Source: an archaeon
GTDB taxonomy: Archaea; Thermoproteota; Nitrososphaeria; Nitrososphaerales; Gagatemarchaeaceae
Direction: 5' to 3'
Assembly: GCA_021819105.1 (NCBI GenBank)
Contig: JAKASK010000001.1
Location: 66,448-130,447, forward strand
DNA length: 64,000 nt
Positions 58,058-64,000 of the stretch are shown piece by piece (the stretch's first letter is position 1; each line of letters begins with the position of its first letter). The position numbers and the translations under genes were made by a program. Under the pieces are notes generated by a model. That model was not told where the DNA came from. It was given only the letters and a program-made list of their open reading frames with translations, and made no database searches.

Positions 58058-59080
58058 ATGAAGGAGACACCGTCCGAGCTCGGGTACCGGATGCCTGCCG
58101 AGTGGGAGAAGCACGACGCGACGTGGCTGTCGTGGCCCAAGGACCCCGACACCTTCCCGCCTGAGACCCTCCCGAAGGTGGAAGCCGCCTACGCGAAGAT
58201 GGTCGCCGCGCTCAGCCGGGAGGAAGAGGTGAGGATCCTGGTCGACGACGACAGGACGAAGGCCAGGGTCGCGTCGATGCTCGGGAGGGCGGGGAGGGTC
58301 AGGTTCATCGTCCTGAAGACCGCGGACGTCTGGACCAGGGACTACGCCCCCACCTGCGTCAGAGGGAGGGACGTCGCCCTCGTCAAATGGAGGTTCAACG
58401 CCTGGGGGGGCAAGTACGACGACCTGCTCCCCGACGACGACGCCGGCGCCAAGCTGGCTGAGCTGACCGGGCTGCGGACCTTCACCCCAGGGGTCGTCCT
58501 GGAAGGAGGGTCCATCGACGTCAACGGGACCGGGAGCGTGCTGACGACGGAGCAGTGCCTCCTGAACCCCAACAGGAACCCATCGCTCTCGAGGGCAGAC
58601 ATAGAGGCGGTGCTCAGGGAGAACCTGGGGGTGACCAACGTGGTCTGGCTGCGGGAAGGCATCGAAGGAGACGACACGGACGGCCACGTGGACGACGTGG
58701 CCAGGTTCGTGGGTGAGAGGACCGTGCTGGCGGCGTCGGAACCGGACAGGGGCGACCCCAACCACCGGCCGCTGGAGGAAGACATGGCGCTCCTGAGAGG
58801 CGCCGCAGACGAGCGCGGGAGGGACCTGGAGGTGGTCGGGGTCCCGATGCCGCCGCGGGTCGACGGGCCGGACGGGAGGCTCCCGGCGAGCCATCTCAAC
58901 TTCTACATCGGGAACGGCTCCGTGGTCGTCCCGACCTTCGGGGGAGACACTGACAGGGTCGCCCTGAGGGCCCTCGAGAGGGCGTTTCCCAGGAGAGACG
59001 TGGTGGGGATAGACTGCAGAGCGCTCGTCTACGGGCTGGGGACGCTCCACTGCGTTACGCAGCAGGTGCCGGCGCCCTAG
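58058..59080 (+). CDS. aguA: Agmatine deiminase
   Basis: Converts agmatine to N-carbamoylputrescine and ammonia. From the ATG at 58058 it has 340 residues. It shows MPAEWEKHDATWLSWP at the N-terminus, VWTRDYAP with catalytic Asp, FNAWGGKYD, EGGSIDVNGTG, DGHVDDVARF with catalytic His and Asp, and GTLHCVTQQ with nucleophile Cys332. All match agmatine/peptidyl-arginine deiminases. Six bases separate it from aguB. Together they form a two-step route to putrescine, upstream of polyamines. Confidence 0.95.
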   Translation: MKETPSELGYRMPAEWEKHDATWLSWPKDPDTFPPETLPKVEAAYAKMVAALSREEEVRILVDDDRTKARVASMLGRAGRVRFIVLKTADVWTRDYAPTCVRGRDVALVKWRFNAWGGKYDDLLPDDDAGAKLAELTGLRTFTPGVVLEGGSIDVNGTGSVLTTEQCLLNPNRNPSLSRADIEAVLRENLGVTNVVWLREGIEGDDTDGHVDDVARFVGERTVLAASEPDRGDPNHRPLEEDMALLRGAADERGRDLEVVGVPMPPRVDGPDGRLPASHLNFYIGNGSVVVPTFGGDTDRVALRALERAFPRRDVVGIDCRALVYGLGTLHCVTQQVPAP

Positions 59081-59086
59081 GTCCGC

Positions 59087-60778
59087 TCACCTGTGGGCAG
59101 CGACCTCGCCCTCCACCCTGGCGACGAAGTCGTCCACCTTCACCCCGAAGGTCTGCTCCCCGGACCTGGTCCTCAGTGCGACGGTGCCCGAGTCCTCCTC
59201 CTTCTTGCCGACGACGAGCATGTATGGTATCTTCTGGAGCTGGGCTCCCCTGATCTTGCCTCCCATGGTGCCGCTGGCGAAGTCCCCCTCGGCCCTCACT
59301 CCCCCCGCCCTGAGGGCGTCGAGGACCACTTTGGCGTAGGCCAGGTGCTCGTCGGACAGCGGTATCACCATGGCCTGGACCGGCGAGAGCCAGACCGGGA
59401 GGGCTCCCCTGTAGTGCTCGAGCATTATCCCCATGAACCTCTCCAGAGAGCCGAGTATGGTGCGGTGGAGCACCACCGGGGTGTGCTCCTTGCCGTCAGA
59501 GCCGGTGTAGGCCAGGCCGAACCTCTTGGGCATCTGCAGGTCCAGCTGGAAGGTGCCGCACTGCCACTCCCTCCCGAGGGAGTCCTTGATGTCGACGTCG
59601 ATCTTCGGCGAGTAGAAGTTCCCCTCCTTCTCCTTGATCTCGTAGGCCCACCCCCTCGACTTCACGGCGCTGACCAGGGTGTCCGTGGCCCTTTCCCACT
59701 CCTCGTCGCTCCCCATCGAGTCGTCTGGTCTGGTGGAGATCTTGACCTTGTACTGCAGCCCGAAGACGCCGTAGACCCTCTCCATGAGGTCGAGGAGCTT
59801 GGAGAGCTCCTCTCCCGCCTGTTCCTCCATCGCTATGACGTGGGCGTCGTCCTGGGTGAGCGCCTTGACCCTGAAGAGCCCGCTGGCGACCCCGCTCAGC
59901 TCGTTGCGGAAGAGGGAGTCGAAGGTGGCGTACCTCACCGGGAGCTCTCTGAAACTCCATTTTCTTGTCTTGTAAATCAGGAAGTGCGAGGGGCAGTTCA
60001 TGGGCTTCATCCCCATCTCCTCGTCCCCGAGGGCGGTCAGGAACATGTTCTCTTTGTAGTGCGCCGAGTGGCCGCTCACCTGCCAGAGCGCCGTGTTGGC
60101 CAGGCTCGGGGTGGTGACCTCCTTGTACCCCATCCTGGCGAGCTCCCCCCTGAGGTAGTCGACCAGCAGGTTCCTCAGCACGAGCCCCTTCTCGTGGAGA
60201 TAGACCATGCCTGGGGACACCTCCTGGAAGCTGAAGAGGTCCAGCTTCTCGCCTATTACCCTGTGGTCGGTCTCAGGGAGGTTGACGAAGTCGCTCCTCT
60301 TTATCCGCGCCATGGCCTCGGACTCGGTCAGCTCCCGCCTCGGCTTCGGCCGCTGGGCCTGCGGCGCCGACTTCGAGTAGCTCCTGGACATCTCGGCCAG
60401 GGGGTGCCCCTTCACCTTGATCTGGAGGGCCTTGGTCCATCCGAAGGGCGCCCTGTAGACCTCGAGCCCGGCCGCCTTCGCTTCCTTCTCCATGGCCAGC
60501 AGGAGGGCCAGCGCCTCGGCAGGCGGGGCCAGGTCCTGACTGAGATGCGCGAAAGGGTAGATCATGACACGCCTGGTGCCGAGCTTGGCGAGGAAGTCCT
60601 TCGACTCGCCCACCGCCGTCGCAGTGAGCCCCGCGTCGTCCCCCCTCTCGAAGGCGGTGAACAGGACGACGATGTCCTGCTCCTTCACCGTCTTGGGGGA
60701 AATGTCTTCGGCCGCCCGGATCTCCTTCTTGACGGGGGTGTACTCGATGAAGTCGGCGTGCAGCTGCAGTATCTTCAA
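59087..60778 (-). CDS. thrS: Archaeal threonyl-tRNA synthetase
   Basis: Charges tRNA-Thr. The 563-residue protein has the archaeal D-aminoacyl-tRNA deacylase-like editing domain (about 1-130: MKILQLHADFIEYTPV) in place of the bacterial one, then the class II catalytic core: MKPMNCPSHFLIYK with the zinc-binding Cys, RYATFDSLFRNE (motif 2), TQDDAHVIA and HRTILGSLERF (motif 3). The C-terminal anticodon-binding domain starts near LSPVQAMVIPLS. It is somewhat shorter than typical. TTG start; it is preceded 9 bases upstream by a small zinc-finger gene. Confidence 0.95.
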   Translation of the reverse strand: MKILQLHADFIEYTPVKKEIRAAEDISPKTVKEQDIVVLFTAFERGDDAGLTATAVGESKDFLAKLGTRRVMIYPFAHLSQDLAPPAEALALLLAMEKEAKAAGLEVYRAPFGWTKALQIKVKGHPLAEMSRSYSKSAPQAQRPKPRRELTESEAMARIKRSDFVNLPETDHRVIGEKLDLFSFQEVSPGMVYLHEKGLVLRNLLVDYLRGELARMGYKEVTTPSLANTALWQVSGHSAHYKENMFLTALGDEEMGMKPMNCPSHFLIYKTRKWSFRELPVRYATFDSLFRNELSGVASGLFRVKALTQDDAHVIAMEEQAGEELSKLLDLMERVYGVFGLQYKVKISTRPDDSMGSDEEWERATDTLVSAVKSRGWAYEIKEKEGNFYSPKIDVDIKDSLGREWQCGTFQLDLQMPKRFGLAYTGSDGKEHTPVVLHRTILGSLERFMGIMLEHYRGALPVWLSPVQAMVIPLSDEHLAYAKVVLDALRAGGVRAEGDFASGTMGGKIRGAQLQKIPYMLVVGKKEEDSGTVALRTRSGEQTFGVKVDDFVARVEGEVAAHR

Positions 60779-60787
60779 CCTGGCCCC

Positions 60788-60991
60788 CTACCATCTCGAC
60801 CGTTCGAGCGTCCTAGATTTCTTGGTCGCCTTCTTCCAGGCCTTGTAGTGGTCTTTGCAGAGGTAGACGCGCCTCCCCTCCCCCCCGACGCTGAGGCCGC
60901 TCCCGCCCATGTCCTCCCTGCTCAGGGAGCGCTCCGCGGGGTTCTTGCACCCCACCACCCCGCACCCGACCCCCTTGTCGACCCTGCCCAA
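60788..60991 (-). CDS. Small Cys/His-rich protein, 67 aa
   Basis: The 67-residue protein has GCGVVGCKNPAERSL and, later, VYLCKDHYKAWKK, giving a possible C-x4-C...C-x2-H zinc site of treble-clef type, followed by a basic tail. This layout occurs in small archaeal proteins of unknown role. A TATA box at 61017-61026 (minus strand) lies 26-35 bases before the TTG at 60991. It is 9 bases from thrS and likely co-transcribed with it. Confidence 0.65.
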   Translation of the reverse strand: MGRVDKGVGCGVVGCKNPAERSLSREDMGGSGLSVGGEGRRVYLCKDHYKAWKKATKKSRTLERSRW

Positions 60992-61016
60992 CTATACCGA
61001 CTCCGGCTCCCCTTAG

Positions 61017-61026
61017 TATATTAAAA
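61017..61026. promoter_or_regulatory. Bidirectional TATA box deciding the phosphatidyltransferase start
   Basis: TATATTAAAA is shared by the divergent genes at 60991 (minus) and 61048 (plus). It ends only 7 bases before the in-frame ATG at 61033, too near for that codon to be in the mRNA, so the ATG at 61048 (22-31 bases downstream) is preferred. Confidence 0.55.
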
Positions 61027-61047
61027 AGGAAGATGGAGGCGGCCCCA

Positions 61048-61668
61048 ATGCTAGACAGGCTCAGGTCCAGGCTGGGCTCGTCACTTTCGTCCGTCGGCTC
61101 GTTCTTCGCGCGGCTGGACCTTTCTCCCACCGCCTGGACCGTGGTGGGGCTCGTGGTGTCCCTGCTGGCGGCCTGGGCTTACTCCTCGGGGGGGTACTCG
61201 GGGGAGCTACTGGGCGGGGTGCTCATCCTCGTCTCGGGGTGGTTCGACATAGTCGACGGCGCCGTCGCCCGGGTCACCGGGAGGACGTCAGCGAGGGGCG
61301 CGTTCCTCGACTCCACCCTCGACCGCGTCGCCGAGGTCGCCCTGTTCACCGGGATACTTCTGGGGGGGTACGCGAGCCCAGTCTACGTCCTGGTCGCGCT
61401 TTCGTTCAGCCTCCTGGTGAGCTACACCAGGGCCAAGGGGGACGCCCTCGGGGTGAAGCTCGCGGGGGTCGGCATAGGGGAGAGGAGCGAGAGGCTGCTG
61501 ATACTCGCCCTGTCATCGCTCGTCGGGCTCCTGGGGTGGGGGATACTGCTGGTGGCCCTGGTCGCCGCCTTCACTTTCGTGGAGAGGAGCTACACGGCGG
61601 TCCGCGCCCTAGGCAGGAGCCAGAAACCGAAGGATATTTCTACGGAACCACAGCCGGCTTCGCTCTAG
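61048..61668 (+). CDS. CDP-alcohol phosphatidyltransferase, archaeal lipid head-group enzyme
   Basis: Membrane enzyme that attaches a head group to CDP-archaeol. The protein has about six helices and the family motif D-G-x2-A-R-x8-G-x3-D-x3-D as DGAVARVTGRTSARGAFLDSTLD. ATG at 61048 is chosen because of the TATA box position (206 residues; 211 from 61033). It most resembles archaetidylinositol-phosphate synthase-type enzymes, but glycerol- or serine-transferring members share the motif. The next gene starts 2 bases after its stop. Confidence 0.9.
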   Translation: MLDRLRSRLGSSLSSVGSFFARLDLSPTAWTVVGLVVSLLAAWAYSSGGYSGELLGGVLILVSGWFDIVDGAVARVTGRTSARGAFLDSTLDRVAEVALFTGILLGGYASPVYVLVALSFSLLVSYTRAKGDALGVKLAGVGIGERSERLLILALSSLVGLLGWGILLVALVAAFTFVERSYTAVRALGRSQKPKDISTEPQPASL

Positions 61669-61669
61669 T

Positions 61670-62359
61670 TTGGTCGACAAGCCTGGAAGGAGAAAGAAGC
61701 AGACCTTCCCCTGGGTGAAGGTCGCTGCGGTGGCGATAGCGGCCCTCGTCGTGGTCGGAGCGGGCTGGCAGGTCTACTGGACCTACTTCTACAAGGCGCC
61801 CCCTGTCTATGCGATGTTCAACACCACCGACGGGTCCTTCGAGGTCGAGCTCTTTCCCGCCTGCGCGCCGCAGACTGTGGCCAACTTCGTGAACCTCGCC
61901 AACTCGGGGTTCTACAACGGCCTCGTGTGGCACAGGATAGTGTCAGGGTTCGTGATACAGAGCGGAGACAACTACACGAAGGGGGGGCTGAACAGCACCC
62001 GGTCCAAGTGGGGGGCCGGAGGGACTGCGGCCACCGTCCCCCTCGAGTGGTGCGGCTGGCTCCACAACTACCAGGGGTACATCGCGATGGCGCACACCCA
62101 GCTGTCCACGAAGGCAGGGTCGCAGTTCTTCATCAACCTGTCCAACAGCTCGGCCAACCTCGCCCTTGACGGCAACTACACGGTGTTCGGGAAGGTGATC
62201 AGCAACTGGAACGTCGTGCAGGCCATCGCAAAGTCCCCTCTCTGCCTCCCCCCTACCTGCCCCCAGGGGTGGCAGCCCGACGAGCCCCTGCCCCCAGTCT
62301 TCATCGACAGCGTGGTCATCCTCGGCCAGGCGAACGGCACCACGAGCTCCACGGCCTAG
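61670..62359 (+). CDS. Membrane-anchored cyclophilin-type peptidyl-prolyl isomerase
   Basis: Accelerates proline isomerisation in protein folding. The 229-residue protein has a basic N-terminus, one hydrophobic anchor (VAAVAIAALVVVGAGWQVYW, about 18-37), then a cyclophilin domain of about 185 residues facing outward: FNTTDGSFEVELFPACAPQTVANFVNLA, GFYNGLVWHRIVSGFVIQSGD, GYIAMAH and GSQFFINLSNS. The catalytic Arg is in HRIV, and the phenylalanines of QFFI are present. Several glycosylation sequons support an extracellular location. Membrane-anchored cyclophilins are uncommon in archaea. TTG start, 2 bases after the lipid-enzyme stop. Confidence 0.9.
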   Translation: MVDKPGRRKKQTFPWVKVAAVAIAALVVVGAGWQVYWTYFYKAPPVYAMFNTTDGSFEVELFPACAPQTVANFVNLANSGFYNGLVWHRIVSGFVIQSGDNYTKGGLNSTRSKWGAGGTAATVPLEWCGWLHNYQGYIAMAHTQLSTKAGSQFFINLSNSSANLALDGNYTVFGKVISNWNVVQAIAKSPLCLPPTCPQGWQPDEPLPPVFIDSVVILGQANGTTSSTA

Positions 62360-62377
62360 GCGGAGGATGAACTTTAC

Positions 62378-63550
62378 ATGGCGCGACGGGGGCCGAGAGG
62401 GGGGTTGAGCGCGCCGTCGATGTTCCCTACCACCGTGGTCGGGAGCCTCCCTAGGCCGGAGTGGCTCCTGGAAGGCATCTCCGCCTTCGAAGAAGGCTCG
62501 ATGACAGGGGCCCAGCTGAAGGAGTACTACGACGAGGCCGTGGTCCTCGCGATAAAGCAGCAGGAGCTGGCGGGGCTGGACGAGGTCTCCGACGGGGAGC
62601 AGAGGCGGTTCTCGTTCCTTGCGTTCGTGGCCGAAAGGATCCCTTCATTCAAGCTCGTCCCCACGGCGGAGCTGATGACCAGGGACGCGGAGCGGTACGC
62701 GAGGTCCATGAACCTCCACGTTGGGGTCATCAGCAACCCCATCATCGTGGGGAAGATCGAGAGGACGGCGCCGCTGGTCGCCGACGAGGTCAGGTTCGCC
62801 ATGGAGCGCACCCAGAAACCGGTGATGGCCCCCCTGATAGGGCCGCTCACCCTGCTCATCAACTCCTGGAACAGCAGGCTGTCCAGCGGCTACTACAGGG
62901 CCCCGGAGGACGCCTTCGGCGACCTCACCAGGCTGCTGAGGGAGGAGATCCTGGCGCTCAGGGACGCGGGGGCTAGCTTCGTCCAGCTCGACGAGCCGGC
63001 CGTGGGAAACTTCGTGGACTTCCGCTACACAAAGTGGCTCCTGGCCCTCAACGGCTGGAAGCTTGGAGACCTCGGCGAGCTGCACAGGGTGGCATCGGAG
63101 CTGGTCAACAGGACTGTGAAGGGGGTCACGGGGATAAAGGTGGGAGTGCACATCTGCAGGGGGAACTGGCGCTCCGACGAGCTGCACTACTCCCACGGCG
63201 GCTACGAGAAGATGATCGGCGAGATACTCGAGATGAAGGTGAAGAGGCTGGTCCTGGAGTACGCCACGAAGAGGGCGGGGACCTACCGGGTGTTCAAGGA
63301 CAATCCCTGGCACGGCGAGATAGGGCTGGGAGTGATCGACGTGAAGGACCCCAGGGTGGAGGCCCCCAGGGAGATAGTTCGCCGGGTCGAAGAGGCGTCC
63401 AAGGTCTTCGGCGCCGAGAACATCGTGCTGAACCCCGACTGCGGCTTCGCCTCGGGGAGGCCCTGGCCGGTGGTGACGAGGCAGATAGCCTACGCGAAGC
63501 TCGCCGCCCAGACGGAAGCCGCGAAGCTGCTGAGGAAGAAGTACGCCTAG
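62378..63550 (+). CDS. metE: Cobalamin-independent methionine synthase family (archaeal MetE)
   Basis: Methyl transfer to homocysteine from a methyl donor. The 390-residue protein corresponds to the C-terminal catalytic half of MetE: VVGSLPRPEWL (N-terminal homocysteine-domain signature), DEVSDGEQRRFSF, QLDEPA (core acidic residues), GVHICRGNW (His and Cys zinc ligands) and NPDCGFASG (Cys ligand). Archaeal forms lack the N-terminal folate domain and probably use a corrinoid protein or methylated pterin, which I infer from the family. ATG at 62378 is used; an ATG at 62420 is equally open. Confidence 0.9.
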   Translation: MARRGPRGGLSAPSMFPTTVVGSLPRPEWLLEGISAFEEGSMTGAQLKEYYDEAVVLAIKQQELAGLDEVSDGEQRRFSFLAFVAERIPSFKLVPTAELMTRDAERYARSMNLHVGVISNPIIVGKIERTAPLVADEVRFAMERTQKPVMAPLIGPLTLLINSWNSRLSSGYYRAPEDAFGDLTRLLREEILALRDAGASFVQLDEPAVGNFVDFRYTKWLLALNGWKLGDLGELHRVASELVNRTVKGVTGIKVGVHICRGNWRSDELHYSHGGYEKMIGEILEMKVKRLVLEYATKRAGTYRVFKDNPWHGEIGLGVIDVKDPRVEAPREIVRRVEEASKVFGAENIVLNPDCGFASGRPWPVVTRQIAYAKLAAQTEAAKLLRKKYA

Positions 63551-63675
63551 CCACACCGTCTGCGGCCCGGGGGCCGGCTCGCCGGACCTGCAGGTTTCAG
63601 GACGTAGCAGGGCGTGCTTGCCCGGGTCGACGGAAAGCGAGACTGAACCAGTGACTCGGAAGGTTGTGCTGCCGC

Positions 63676-63951
63676 TTACCAGCTGCGCCTTTCTTTCTTC
63701 GCTCTTACCTTTACGATCCCGTAGTGTACGCTGCAGCTGATGCAGTAGTACCTCACGGTGGTGGGCGAAGCGATGTAGGCGCCTGCCGCCCTGAGCTCCC
63801 TGGCGAGGGTCGGTTCGACGAGGCTGGTCCTCGTGGTGACCTTCTTCGCCTTGTCCCTCGGGACCGCGGCCCCGCAGTTGCTGCAGTAGATGATGTCGCT
63901 CCGTCCCTTCCCTCCCTTCGACCGGCCGCGACTCTTCCTCTTCTTAGACAA
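63676..63951 (-). CDS. rps26e: Ribosomal protein eS26
   Basis: Small-subunit protein of TACK archaea and eukaryotes that contacts mRNA near the exit channel. The 91-residue protein has a basic N-terminus (KKRKSRGRSKGGKG), zinc pairs YCSNCGA and YCISC, and the eS26 core VPRDKAKKVTTRT and VEPTLARELRAAGAY. It starts with TTG at 63951. A TTTAA box (about 63975-63981 on the minus strand) is about 25-30 bases upstream. Its presence supports TACK affiliation, as euryarchaea lack eS26. Confidence 0.93.
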   Translation of the reverse strand: MSKKRKSRGRSKGGKGRSDIIYCSNCGAAVPRDKAKKVTTRTSLVEPTLARELRAAGAYIASPTTVRYYCISCSVHYGIVKVRAKKERRSW

Positions 63952-64000
63952 CTTTGGCTTTTGGCCTCGAATGCTGACTGTTCTTAAACATATGCGGAGC

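Noticed and set aside
59093-61024. A 643-residue open frame antisense to thrS
   Set aside because: It is full of Leu/Arg/Pro/Gly/Glu runs, has no recognisable motif, and exactly opposes a well-supported synthetase. High GC content leaves long antisense frames open throughout this window.

Overview
This 64 kb window is a gene-dense, GC-rich archaeal chromosome segment. Archaeal markers are TFB, the Rpo12 subunit of RNA polymerase, ribosomal protein eS26, a family-B replicative DNA polymerase, a mevalonate-pathway HMG-CoA synthase/thiolase/OB-fold cluster, an archaeal-type phosphorylating GAPDH and an archaeal threonyl-tRNA synthetase. A CdvA cell-division protein together with eS26 points to the TACK group. 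The style of PolB, CdvA and several small zinc proteins suggests a Nitrososphaeria/Thaumarchaeota relative. No ammonia-oxidation genes are present, and the gene content looks heterotrophic. Many genes are preceded by a TATA-like box 22-30 bases before the start codon, so leaderless transcripts are probably common. TTG and GTG starts are frequent, and three genes appear to start at CTG. I saw no tRNA, rRNA or CRISPR array.

0-10.4 kb looks like a sugar-acid catabolic locus. It holds an iron alcohol dehydrogenase (cut by the window edge), an aldehyde dehydrogenase, a ParB-like protein, a complete sugar-type ABC importer (binding protein, two permeases, and a convergent ATPase), a membrane protein, and a dehydratase strongly resembling 2-keto-3-deoxy-D-arabinonate dehydratase. 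Together they fit an oxidative pentose pathway ending at 2-oxoglutarate.

10.4-18.3 kb is more accessory: a transposase-derived protein, a DCC-family thiol protein, cdvA followed by an FtsX/FtsE-like ABC pair, a ribbon-helix-helix regulator, a lineage-specific protein, an MFS transporter and small membrane or zinc-finger proteins. An 18-bp repeat family and hairpin-rich non-coding stretches occur here.

18.3-31.2 kb is mostly central metabolism: PAP2 phosphatase, pgk-gap operon, serine hydroxymethyltransferase, an EtfB-EtfA-FixCX electron-bifurcation-type cluster, malate dehydrogenase, a regulator/membrane pair, and a DRG GTPase with a tiny membrane protein abutting it.

31.3-40.5 kb holds a Zn-dependent dehydrogenase with an LsrF-like aldolase/thiolase, small zinc ribbons, a CPBP protease homologue, a dCTP deaminase-like protein, TFB, a nucleotidyltransferase-like unknown, an XRE regulator and a glycosyltransferase. 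40.5-51 kb holds a DUF92 protein, glycyl-tRNA synthetase, a Na+/H+ antiporter, the HMG-CoA synthase/thiolase/DUF35 operon, Rpo12 and surface-sugar genes.

51-64 kb contains intein-bearing polB, an MscS channel, the AguB-AguA agmatine-to-putrescine pair, ThrRS, a CDP-alcohol phosphatidyltransferase, a membrane-anchored cyclophilin, a MetE-type methyltransferase and eS26. Main points of interest: cdvA beside an FtsEX-like transporter, CTG initiation, the repeat family around cdvA, the PolB intein, the fused FixCX with an enlarged EtfB, and a probable domesticated transposase.
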